Shown: one piece after another, positions 12,201 through 22,588 of the stretch | How positions within the stretch are numbered: position 1 is the first letter of the stretch | Layout of the letters: the number at the start of each line of letters is the position of its first letter | Assembly: GCA_932521035.1 (NCBI GenBank) | Contig: OW051497.1 | Coordinates: 7,006,001-7,070,000 of the forward strand | Origin: Oscheius dolichura | Taxonomy: Eukaryota > Nematoda > Chromadorea > Rhabditida > Rhabditidae | Direction: 5' to 3' | Length of the DNA: 64,000 bases | Translations under genes and position numbers: made by a program | Notes under the pieces: generated by a model | Told to the model about the DNA's origin: nothing | Seen by the model: the letters and a program-made list of their open reading frames with translations, nothing else | Database searches by the model: none

Positions 12201-13789
12201 AGTTAACTGAAAGCATTATCTTGGATAACGATCTTATTTCTGTTAAATTTGATGAACGGTCGGGATTATTGAAATCTGTTAGACCTAGTGGAAAAACGGA
12301 AACTGAGATCAATCTTCATTTTATCCACTATGGCGCTCGAGGACATCGAACATGTGAGTTTTCGAATCTTAGGATCGCTTGAACTTGTCTTACAGTCACG
12401 TTTGAAGAGCGTCTGTGTAAGTTTCGAGTGTTGTTAAAAATGTAGTGGCTCTTGTTTAAAAAGAGTGTGTTTGACTCCTTTTTATTCTCACCTTGACTCA
12501 AAATGAGTTTTTAGTGAACAGCGGAGGAGGAGACGATCTGTCCGGAGCGTACTTGTTCCTTCCTGATGGATCAGCGAAACCCCTTCCTGTAGATAAACAT
12601 CATCTTGTGGTTGGTTTTACTCCAGCGATTTCAACGGTGCCTATATTTGCAGTATATCAACGGCCCTATTGTCAAGCATGTCATTGTAGCGGGCCACAAG
12701 GAGGTTCATCTTCTTCAGAGGTACACCCTGGCGAAGGATAGTTACGATGTGGAGATTGAAACTGAAGTGGACATCAAGTATGGCACTGTAATCTTTCGGC
12801 TGTCATTGTGTCATTTCAGAGGAACAACCAATTATGAACTAGCGATGAGACTTGACACATCTGTGAAGAGTGCAGAGAATCTCTACACTGACCTGAACGG
12901 AATGCAGATGATCAGAAGGGTACGCATGTTGGACAAGCTGCCTCTTCAAGCTCACTACTATCCCATGCCTGGTAGTGCATATATTGAGGTTCATCCTCGT
13001 TCTTTGAAAATAACATCCTTTAGGATTCAACGGCCCGGGTGAATATGCTAGGTGCTCAGGCTTTAGGAGTAGCCAGTTTGAAAGAAGGACAACTTGAAAT
13101 TATGTTGGATAGAAGGTTGAACCAAGACGACGGTCGTGGGTTGTTCCAGGTTATCTCTTTTTTTGTGGTGCTCAATGTGCTTCCAATTTTAGGGTGTTCT
13201 GGACAACAAAAGGACATTATCCCGCTTCCGACTATTAGTTGAACCCTTGTCCGGACCCAATGAAGTTACCGATGCTCGTGTTGGATTCCTATCTACCGTT
13301 GCTCATTCGTCGTCTTTGGAGCTTCATTATCCTTATGTTCGAATGGTTACCCAAACTCCAGTGACGACTAAATCTGTCCAAGGGCTGCCAAAGAGCCTTC
13401 CCTGCGATCTACACATTGTTAGCTTGAGGTGAGAGAATAATATCTTTGGAGAAAAACGAAATTTAGAACATTGGCTAAACCCACGGACTACGTAAACAGC
13501 CCGGATTTAACCAATGCTAGGAAAGAAGCCGCGCTTATTCTGCATAGGACCCTCCCTGACTGTCGCAGCGAGTACAGGTTGAAGAATCAGTGTGAAACAG
13601 CAGCTGATACGGTAAGCCTTTCGTTCGTGGATTTTGATGCGTTCCTTTTAGCTGAACATAAAAGAACTGCTGCCAAAAGTGCTTAAAGCCACTGGAGGAT
13701 CTCTAACGATGATGTATGAAGACAGCGCCCACGAGGGGTCCGTCACAGTTGAACCCCAACAAGTGCGCTCAATCAAACTACAGTGGTAG
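9247..13789 (+). CDS. aman-2: Golgi alpha-mannosidase II (GH38), 1,167 aa
   Basis: GH38 hydrolase that removes two mannoses from GlcNAcMan5GlcNAc2 in the Golgi, committing N-glycans to complex or paucimannose forms. The start at 9247 gives a type II topology: short cytoplasmic end, anchor [17 protein letters not shown], then a charged coiled stem (residues about 40-150). The catalytic domain begins at PHSHCDPGW; the family usually has Asn where Cys stands. Other landmarks are [63 protein letters not shown] and YTDLNGMQ. There are 24 exons: 9247-9369, 9413-9695, 9733-9866, 9909-10056, 10098-10269, 10311-10438, 10476-10649, 10694-10802, 10842-11006, 11047-11137, 11177-11306, 11346-11461, 11498-11604, 11644-11790, 11830-11992, 12034-12143, 12184-12353, 12515-12609, 12653-12777, 12820-12988, 13024-13149, 13193-13428, 13467-13611, 13652-13789. 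They sum to exactly 1,168 codons, the usual family length. Confidence 0.96.
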
Positions 13790-13957
13790 ACGCAGAATAT
13801 GCTTTTTTTGGGTTTCGCCTCATTTACTTTCTTGCGTAGTCACATTCCCCTCGTGTGCCTGAGTTTTGGGTATGGAAATAACGATTTCCTGTGATATGTG
13901 TCAGCTATTATTTTAGGTACTGGTACATATAATTGTTTTAATTGTTGGCTTATTGTA

Positions 13958-13963
13958 AATAAA
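13958..13963 (+). terminator. Polyadenylation signal AATAAA (mannosidase II)
   Basis: AATAAA lies 169 nt after the mannosidase stop and 25 nt before the end of the convergent osm-6 coding region. Confidence 0.6.
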
Positions 13964-13987
13964 AATTTATCCGTAACTATTTATGCT

Positions 13988-15804
13988 TTATATGTCATCG
14001 TACTCATCCAAATCTGAGAACATCTCGGCATCTTCTACCATGTGCTCCTGGTCGTCGTCATGTTCATCTTCCAGTCCACCAACATCGTAAAGACCAGCGG
14101 CTTGTAAGTCAGGGTCCTGAATGGAAAAATTCTTCTGTGATGTGTACAGTATCACCTGTCCCTGTTTCTTGTATTCGAAAACTTGTGATAAGGCGTATTC
14201 TAGCACCCTTTTCGGACCCCGATCATCCAATGGCAACATCGAGGAAATTCCCAAGACCTCTCCGGCCTCTTGGATGAAATACGACAAGTCACTGTCCGAG
14301 CATCTGTTAGCCAGCTGTGCCAATCTGATATCTGGAGTGCTGAGCATCTCATCCAGGTCAAAGAGCTCCAGCTGTGGTGGTGGGAGCTCGCAGAATACTG
14401 GAGGGACCACTGCCGGTTGGAGAGGAGGCAGGGGAATTTCGAAAGTTGGCGTAATCAAAGTCAATGGCTCATGTTTCACACCCATCTGATCGTATGTCCT
14501 GAAACTTACGAATAACAAAAACAGACAGCCGGTAACCTTAGAACTTTTGGCCAATGTTGAATATCGAAACCAGACAAGGACGATTGGAAGGTTTTCATCG
14601 GATCCGGAAAAGTCATGTCCATATCTCCTTCTTGGGCGCATGCCTAAAATCAAACAATGACTCAACCGTATCTAAGACGCCAACCTTTAACTGGTTTGAA
14701 AGAGATAAATGATCGGGTATCATGTGGTAATCCATAATTTCAGGCTCCGTGGCGTCGATTTTATTCAGATTCATTCCATTCAGTAAATACTCCATGATCG
14801 AATCCTATACAAGTAAAAGGAGCATATGGATGACTTACAAAGACTTTCATGTTCTCCTCCTTCTCAATGTAACCATCAGTGAACATCTGAACCGAACCAC
14901 AGACTGCCAACTTCCCCGGCTATAAATCAATGTGAAACTGTTCAGAAGATATGAAACCTGGTTGTCATTATAAGCTACAACAGGCCTGGATGCCGGAAAA
15001 CATGCACTTCCAGTCGATAGAATAGGTACACATTGTTGCTTGTTGATGTTCAAAGTAGCCCCAAAGGGATAGACAAATGTTAACGTTCTGAAATAGTCCC
15101 TCCGATAAAAAGAGTTGTCCCTACTGTGAATTGCTCTGTTGGTCGCTGCCTACCAATTTTCCAGCTGCCTCAGCGATGCTCCTATTCAGCACGCCATTTG
15201 AAACCAATGCCTCTTTTGGATTGAAATATTTGTAGAACACAGTTCGAATAACACAATCTGAATGGAGCCATTGTTATTTTTCATAGTAAACTACCAGTAT
15301 TGACACTTATTCCGTACTCCTCAAGTAAAAAATTTATGTTTGTCAATGAGCCCTCTCCTCCTTCGCCCATCATTACGAACACGGAGCCTCCACCGATCAG
15401 AAAGTTTCGAATTGTATCAATCTTCAAAGAGTTTTATAATAGCCTTTTAGCGGAATTTACCTCTTCTGTTGTGAATTTTCCCTTAGGCTGGGGGAAGATA
15501 ATAGCTCTGACATCACTTAAAACAGCCTCACTGATCTCAGTTGGGTTTCTAATAAAATGTAGTAGGAAATGGAGAGTTCTTACGCTTCAATATTCCATTC
15601 GTTTTTTAATTTACGATTTAGAATTCGTAGGCCGGAATGCAAAGTAAATTGTTCCTTCTTGGATTGATCGACGAGAATTTTATGGCCTTTCTTATACTTT
15701 AAATTCTATAGAAGGGAACCGATTGATTAGATAGGATAGATGGTTACCTCGTTTTGGTTTTCGGCTGTTATATTATTCCGGAGTCCTATAGTAACGGGAG
15801 GCAT
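13988..15804 (-). CDS. osm-6: Intraflagellar transport protein IFT52 / OSM-6, 459 aa
   Basis: Subunit of the IFT-B complex that carries cargo along cilia; in nematodes cilia occur only on sensory neurons. Eleven exons: 15804-15748, 15705-15584, 15548-15461, 15421-15295, 15257-15125, 15087-14958, 14919-14839, 14804-14685, 14643-14537, 14498-14156, 14116-13988. They sum to 460 codons with consistent phases. N-terminal GIFT-like domain motifs are GGGSVFVMMGEGGEG, LLEEYGISVNT and LTFVYPFGATLNI. The C-terminal half carries VKHEPLTLITPTFE and ELPPPQLELFDLDE, the hallmark of the family. A 39-nt in-frame intron (14155-14117) is assumed; if retained it adds 13 residues. The acidic tail (DEHDDDQEHMVEDAE) is longer than in vertebrates. 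An X-box lies just upstream. Confidence 0.95.
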
Positions 15805-15846
15805 ATCGTCGAAGAGAGAAGGAGCTGTTGTTGCCCGCGCTTTCAC

Positions 15847-15860
15847 GTCTCCTAGGCAAC
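15847..15860. promoter_or_regulatory. X-box (RFX / DAF-19 site) of osm-6
   Basis: GTCTCCTAGGCAAC is a 14-bp imperfect palindrome fitting the RFX consensus RYYNCC-WW-GGNAAC-like pattern on both strands (reverse: GTTGCCTAGGAGAC). It lies 43-56 bp upstream of the osm-6 ATG. X-boxes near the start of IFT genes, bound by DAF-19, are established for nematode ciliary genes, including osm-6 in C. elegans. Confidence 0.8.
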
Positions 15861-16411
15861 CCCGCGGCAATTGTGACGACAACAGTTCGTTAGAGAACAT
15901 TAGATATTTTCAGAACCTCTCTTTTTTGAACAAACCCCGAAGATATGAAGATAACATGGACTACTATAGTTTATTTAGAAGAAAATGTCATAGAATTTGG
16001 AGGAGTTTTAGGGGTTAGGACATAGAAACAAGAGTCAGATAGCATCCGGATAACTACACGTGAAAAGAATACAATGTTCAAATAACGGATATTTACAGCA
16101 GACGATCACGTCGGTACCGGGTTATTTCATCAATTGCTGAAAATATTGGATTATTTTTGTATTCGGGAGGGAACTGTGGTATTGTGTTATTGTGTTAGAA
16201 GCTATAGAAGCATTACTTACACGAGACCGTCAATTAAATTTGGTTAGGATGTACGAGACACTCATGGAGTGCTTCACTCAGTCTCTGAAAAGATTCTTCA
16301 TGCCTCAAAGCAGAGAACAGAAGACAAATTTTCGAACGAGCCCAAGAAAAAGTGCGGATTAGATAAAGATACTACACAAGATGTTTCTTGGGCGGTGTGT
16401 TCTCTACTGAC
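15861..16411. other. Intergenic region between osm-6 and the TMBIM gene
   Basis: Upstream of osm-6 and downstream of the TMBIM gene. Apart from the X-box at its left edge I see no coding exon or repeat. Confidence 0.5.
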
Positions 16412-17528
16412 TTACTTGCTAGAACCAAACAGGGACAGTAGCATCCAGAAGATATAAACAATATCCAAGAATATCTGAATGGCAGCAAAGATATGGTCCT
16501 CGGGGGAAATTTCGTATTTACGCCCGCCCATGAGCATCTAAACGAGGTGTTCATATAAAATAATACGGCTGGGGATAAACCTGGACGTCAATGGCAAGGT
16601 AGAACATGAAGAGGATGGCAGCCAGGAGAGCGTAGATGGTGTAGAGGAACTTGATCTTGAAGACGGCAACAGAGATGGCGGCTACGATTCCGAAGACCAG
16701 GAGACACATGGACAGGATGAACATGATACCCATCATGCTGAAGGAGATAAGTATAGTCTAGATAAAACGATGCCTACTTGGTGAGATCACGTCTAGTGGT
16801 GCTGGCATAGATGACGATGGATCCACAGCAGACGGTGCAGATGATGAGCGCCAAGAGAACGGTAACGACGTCATGATGGGCAGTGATCATCATGGTCATG
16901 TATCCAACGGCCAAGGTCTGCAACAAATTTCAATAAATGTAAAGCTCAAATTCTTACAAAGATTGCAGTCATGATCAAGTTGATGGGGAACGACCGGCGG
17001 ACGGACTCGCAGCACATGAGGACCAAGTAGACCACGAAGAAGGTGCCACTGAACGAGTTTTGTCTTGACAGGAAAAGTTCTTACTAGGCTGCGAAATATA
17101 CTCCCATATTATAACGGACGAACTGCATAGTGTCTCTGTTCATAAACGGAATAGCGGTCATAACGGCAACGACGAGAAGCTGAAAACGGAATAAAAAAAT
17201 AAAGAAATTGGGCATAGCCTACCATAACAGTGACCAGAGCGAAGACCTTCCGGATAAAGGCTGCACGTATGGTAGCATCAGAGAATTCCATGCTGTACTT
17301 GTCTCCGGCATGCCCCTCTTCGGCATATCCCGGATTACTAGCGTATCCCCCAGCGTAACCTGGATTCGGCTGATGTTCTAAAAAAATAATCATATGGGCA
17401 AAGAAAAGTAGAAAGAACTCACGCTGTTGCGGCGGCGGGTTTGACCATCCGGCCGGAGGGGGAGCATTAGCTCCATAAGGATTGCCATATTGCGGGTTGT
17501 AGCCTGGTTGATTATATGGGCCAGACAT
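16412..17528 (-). CDS. TMBIM / Lifeguard (BAX inhibitor-1 family) membrane protein, 289 aa
   Basis: Multi-pass ER/Golgi membrane protein of the BI-1/TMBIM superfamily, linked to calcium homeostasis and protection from apoptosis. Seven exons: 17528-17423, 17377-17223, 17179-17085, 17048-16958, 16917-16778, 16737-16581, 16537-16412. Residues 1-70 are rich in Pro, Gly, Tyr and Gln (MSGPYNQPGYNPQYGNPYG), typical of LFG1-4. After DKYSMEFSDATIRAAFIRKV there are about seven hydrophobic segments, including MMGIMFILSMCLLVFGIVAA. The end, KYEISPEDHIFAAIQIFLDI, matches the conserved YxxxPEEYIFAALxLYLDI motif. The ATG is 2 nt after a strong acceptor (acttttcag). An alternative pair of 5' exons lies upstream at 18382-18611. 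Confidence 0.93.
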
Positions 17529-18381
17529 CGCTGAAAAGTTTATATGGAAGTGGGAAGAGGGGATGAGAAAACAGGGCAAGGGCTTTTTTCTTTTTTTTTC
17601 ACAACACAGACTGACTCATCGGTTGTTGTATACATCGATCGGACAAAATCGATATGATTAAGCGCGTTCACTTTTAATGGAATGCAGAAACAACGCGAAT
17701 GTTCAAAGCGGATCGAGAGAGCACGTGTTTTGAATGTGTTTTGCTGTATTGGCAACACTGATGAGAAATTGCAGGAGTTGCGCCAGAATTGTGAATAAAG
17801 GTTATCCTCATAGGACCGATATAGAGAAATTTTTGGTGATTTGCTAATCCGCGCAAGACATGTGACGACGGAGCGAGATTATGATGATGCTGTTGATTTC
17901 ACAATTCTAGAAGCTTCTCCTAGACGAGCTTCGTGTAGACATCAACAAAGCTCTGACCGAACGCTTGGATCATAAAAAATTAGAGGCTTCTGGGAGTTGT
18001 TTTGATGGCTGATAATGAAATAGGGGTCGAATAACCGCTAAACTATGCAAAGGACATATGAGGGTCGCTCGAAAACCTCCCAGAGGCACGAGAGACGCAG
18101 AGCGACGTGGTTGACATCAAAACAATCGATGCGCACGACGATTGTCGGGGCAGCGGGAATCTTTCGTAACACTGTGCATACTACCGTTTTGTAAAGGATT
18201 CCTCAGCTAGGTGACTGCGCAGGTTACATTCTCGTTCGAAAAACAATGACAAAGCGGAACTGGAAGTGATTTTTGGCAAACAGAAGGCTCGAATCGTTCC
18301 TTAATAGGACGGTTCCCTCTATCAGGGCATAGAATTGAGGGGGCAGTTCTTAACATGTAAAAATAACAAAGGGAGACCTAC
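17529..18381. other. 5' flank / alternative intron of the TMBIM gene
   Basis: Lies between the two alternative starts of the TMBIM gene. It would be intron in transcripts using the upstream exons and promoter or outron for the downstream start. No other feature was seen. Confidence 0.4.
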
Positions 18382-18611
18382 GTTGTTGATATCCTGGCGG
18401 TGCCGAAGGCTGATGGAGAGGCTGTTCTGAAAATAAGTGGCTTAGTTGCTATGGAAATTCCCTCGATGAAAACACATTCTAATTTCCATTAATACTCGCG
18501 AAAGTTCTCCCGATTTCATTGTGTTTATCACAACCGAGAGGGATTTGCGAATGAAGAAATGAAACGCAAGCCTGTGTACATGTGAATTAACTAACCTTCT
18601 GACCTTGACAT
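18382..18611 (-). CDS. Alternative first coding exons of the TMBIM gene
   Basis: Exon 18611-18596 starts ATG and codes MSRSE with one base left over (donor GTTAGT). Exon 18426-18382 follows a ttattttcag acceptor, codes EQPLHQPSAPPGYQQ, and ends with one base left over (donor GTAGGT). Both phases join correctly to the second exon of the TMBIM gene (17377), and the composition (Pro, Gln, Gly, Tyr) matches the N-terminal region it would replace. This is inference from splice sites and phase only; no transcript was seen. Confidence 0.6.
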
Positions 18612-20082
18612 TCTCGAGCTCGAAGAAAATAGCTGAAATAAGCTCATGATAAGATGACGAATGAGAGAAGTGTGCAATATTGGCTAATAGAGGATAAAAA
18701 CGGAAAACCCCCCTTTATCTCAGCTTGCTCTTCCATTATGAAAGTGAAAAAATGAGCTGGCGTACAAGGAACGCTAACCAGCCCCAGATCAAGAAAAAAT
18801 ACAGCTTGTGGGAACATTTTAAGACTCATTTTAATGAGAACCAGCTGAGGTCGGATATATTCAGCTACAGGCACCAGGTACATTGATCATTTTTCGAGCT
18901 GGAGTCGGTCACACGTTTGCATTGAGTCAACATGGAACAGCAAAGGTCGTCGTACTGGTTAACAGAGATCTTTTTTTGGAGGAAAAATTAGCCGAAACAT
19001 TTTCGGGATGGAGTAGCTTAGCGAATCAACACTCTTATCTAGGTGGGTCGATATCGACACGAGGAAATTGTTGCACCGCAGATATTCTTTTTGAATAAGG
19101 CGAAAGACAAACATAGTCAGAATCGCAGAGGAAGAACTTCAATTATGGTTCCAAGTGTCTCCCGTCACTGCTTTAAATTTCTCATCAGCGTTTTAGAAAC
19201 ATTTTGAGGAAGGACAATCGATTCAGGGAAGGCACTTTTCTCACTAGAGAACTTAAAGGGTAGAAGGGGAACACAGTAAAGAGCAAATATTCGAACCAGT
19301 GCAGTTAGTGGATGGTCTTCACTCTGCAGATGACTCTGTTTGACTGTCTGCCTCTCAAAACCTTTTGTTTGCAAACTTTTTAACTTAAGTTGTTTAACTT
19401 AAGTTGTTGGCCAACTTTTTAACTTAAGTTGTTTAACTTAAGTTGTTGGCCAACTTTTTAACTTAAGTTGTTTAACTTAAGTTGTTGGCCAACTTTTTAA
19501 CTTAAGTAGAAAGATATTTCTTTCCGTCGACAACCAGACCGAAGGTTTTCTTCTTTGTTTGGGAAATTGGAATTGGGTTGCTCCGCTGTTAGATATCGTC
19601 GTCGGCTTATTTTATCGACATTTTTTCTAAAATATATTTCAAAACTCTATTCAGCCCGTGTGCTTTATCCATAAGAAGGAGCACCCGTCCCTTTCTAATT
19701 CCGTGAATACGTAACGGGGGACAATTTTTATATACACGAGGGTGGAGACTACGATTCCCATCTTAATAGAAATGCAACGTGATTCTTCTCTAAAATGATT
19801 TGCCTGAAGAAGACTTGTACCCAGTCTTCTACGGTAAAGTCTTCCAGTGAAAGTAGGCTAGAGACAGTTCTACTGAAATTATTGGATCGGTCTCAAACAG
19901 AGCACTTAGCGTATACAATACATGTCGTTGTAAACTAGTGAAAAGAAAACAAAATGGCAACATTGCGAAGAAAATATATGCCCTCCAACATGCCAATCAA
20001 CCATTTTAACGATTCCAATGAGTGACCGAGAAGATCCGGTTTCGTCGGCAACTTTCAATTTGCGGCGGAAGGGAATGCCTTG
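18612..20082. other. Non-coding interval containing a 39-bp tandem repeat
   Basis: Between the TMBIM upstream exon and the ligand-gated channel. It contains the tandem repeat at 19374-19507. No gene-like exons were recognised on either strand. Confidence 0.5.
19374..19507. repeat. 39-bp tandem repeat, about 3.4 copies
   Basis: Three perfect 39-bp units at 19374-19412, 19413-19451 and 19452-19490 are followed by a partial copy to 19507. Each unit contains AACTTAAGTT twice, a perfect 10-bp palindrome, and the junction TTGGCCAA is an 8-bp palindrome. The copies are identical, which suggests recent expansion. Confidence 0.95.
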
Positions 20083-22472
20083 ATGCTACCTTCCATCATC
20101 TTTCACTTTTTAATCACTCATTCCACTGCTTCAGGTATATTTTATCTATAAGTGTGTTACATTTACTTAGAATATTTATATATCAAAACCACATATCAAG
20201 CAGAAGATGCGGGAATCAATTTGGAGACGAGTAGTCAGTGCGCGGCATGGAAATTGTGGAGAAAACGAAACGTAAACATTAGAGTTTACAGTAAGTTGTT
20301 TTTAGGACCTCAGAGTGGAATTGAATAGTGAAGATATTGATATTCTCGCAACGCGTAGAAATGTTGTCCAACTACGGACAAAACTAGACGCGGAGAAGTA
20401 TGGTATTCCGGAAGATTTGATGGCCAATGATACAGTACGCGAGAAAAGCTCTTTTAGACATTATCTTCAGATAGTTTCAATCGACTTTTCCAAAGTGTGC
20501 GCATTTTATCCCAGAATTCTCAAAATTTCAACAATGAGAGGAGCAAAGAAGAACCGCATTCAGACAAAATTCTGCGACGAGTAGGTCGCTCCTTTATTCC
20601 CACTGAAAAACTCTTTAGAATAATTGATCTAGCCGATGAGGCGGCAGAAATAACACCAGTAAGCTTTCTCTATGTGTTTTTATATGTTTCAGGAAATTTG
20701 GCTGAACACCACTGAGGAATTGAGAAGATATACCACTTATACTAATCTACTGGAGAAACACCAAAGTGTGCTACTCATTCCTGACAGTATCTGTAATTCG
20801 ACAACATCAACAGCTGCTGATATCGTCCAAGAGTTTGAAGGTAGGGAGCGTATTGTGTTTGATTTTTGGGGTTTAGAGCAATATGGTAAGCTTATGTTTG
20901 ATTATCAGTTGATAGACGTGCCTCTTCCTGTCCTCGTGGACGAGGCTCGGGATTTATACAAGCTGGACAATTACGAAAAGTAGGTATAAAAGTAAGGAGG
21001 CCATATTTTTCAGTTTGTTCGAGAAGATGAACATTGAGAATGTTCGCCCATTGCCTGCTACACAAATTCTTCCGTGGTTGAAGAAGGTCAAATATGATTC
21101 CAGGTCAGTTTCGCCACAGTTCAATGAAATCAGAATAGAACCCCTCCTGCACTATTTGCCGATAGTTTGGTTACTGTAAAAATGGGTCTTTTGATCCAAT
21201 CCATTGGAAGTTTTGAGCTCTCAACTATGGTAAGTTACAACACTGACTTACGTTCGAATTTTCCTCCTTCAGGACTATGACATGGACGCCTGGATTAGAA
21301 TGGCATGGAGAGATCCCCGCCTTCGTCATGGTTACAGTAGACCAGTTCTCATAAATGACTACACCTTTTTAAAGAGGCTTTGGAGACCAGATCCTGTTTT
21401 TATCAACACTAAGGAGGCTACATTTCATCAGGTGAGCACACGAACATCTTCGATTCGAACCGAAGCAGGTCTCCTTCTTGAACTTCTACATGTTGATATT
21501 CCCACATGGAGAAGTGTTCTTAGATTTGAGGGTGTTACTCAACCCCACTGCTTCACAAATTGTTCTCTGCAAATATCCTCATGATTCACCGGCAACTTCT
21601 TTAAAAATCAGCTCGTGTGGGTTTCAAACCTGGGAGGTTGAATGCGTTCAGTTTAGTTGGCATGACTCATGACAGTGTTCGCTTTGAGTGGTTTTCCAAA
21701 AAAGCTATTCAAGTTATTCGCGACGTACAAATAGTAAACTTGGTACTGGACAAGGTTGAACCTGGTACTTGCGACGGATTAAGGAAATCTGGTATGAATG
21801 AGTAAGACCAAGGAAGTTAGCATTTTAGGAAACTATTCTTGTATCGAAGCAAGACTATTTCTGAGAAGAGAGTTCGGATATCACCTTGCCCACACCTACA
21901 TTCCAACGGCAATTTGTGTTCTATTCGCCATGGTCTCCGTTTGGCTGCCAGAAGAATTTGTTGAAGGTTAATCTGATTTAATGAACTCTTGGAATAGTTC
22001 AGGTCGAATATTCGTGTCCCTTACAGTATTCCTGACTCTTAGTGCCGAAAGCAACGCAGCAAAGGAAGAACTGCCCAAGGTTTCCTACGTCAAGGTACAA
22101 ATATACTTGGAAGACTTGTAAAATAATGATTCTTCTAGGCTATTGACATCTGGTTTGGCTTCACTTCTATGTTCGTTTTTGTCACCATGCTCCAGGCTAT
22201 TTTCATCATTGGTCTGGAATACAAAAGCAAGAAACTGGCAAGGTCCTCTCATGATCAAGTAACCATCAATTTAGAAAATAAAATGTGATGAGGAGACAAC
22301 GTATTATGGACCCTATAAAGTGGAAGCAATGAGACAAAGCAGTCGGATTCTCCACAAGGCGTCAAGAAGGTTTGATAACTTCTGTAAAGTCATGTATCCG
22401 GTGATATTCGTGTTATTCCTAATTTATTACTTCTTTGTAATAATACAAGGAGCAGAAGACAAGTGTTTGTAA
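20083..22472 (+). CDS. Pentameric ligand-gated ion channel (Cys-loop family member lacking the loop cysteines), 610 aa
   Basis: Neurotransmitter-gated channel subunit of the GABA-A/glycine/GluCl branch. Sixteen exons: 20083-20134, 20171-20283, 20306-20434, 20515-20658, 20693-20840, 20877-20885, 20916-20979, 21014-21103, 21139-21229, 21273-21431, 21469-21614, 21652-21791, 21829-21966, 22003-22094, 22139-22258, 22275-22472. They sum to 611 codons. A weak signal peptide (MLPSIIFHFLITHSTAS) is followed by a long extension, then WRDPRL, LWRPDPVFINTKEATFHQ, YPHDSPATSLKISSL and DSVRFEW. The loop-C pair GTCDG...GNYSC is intact. M1 is YIPTAICVLFAMVSVWLP. M2 reads GRIFVSLTVFLTLSAES, then LPKVSYVKAIDIW. 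M4 is VIFVLFLIYYFFVIIQ. The loop has Ser and Thr where the two cysteines should be. The 5' exons are less certain than the channel core. Confidence 0.88.
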
Positions 22473-22588
22473 TAAATAAGTCACCCCTGAGTAGTGGTTT
22501 TGAAACCAGTTTTGGAGAGACGTATTCGGGGTTTGTGCTTTAAGCACGGCGCATTTCCTAAATAAAATACTGGATAGAAGAGCATTGC

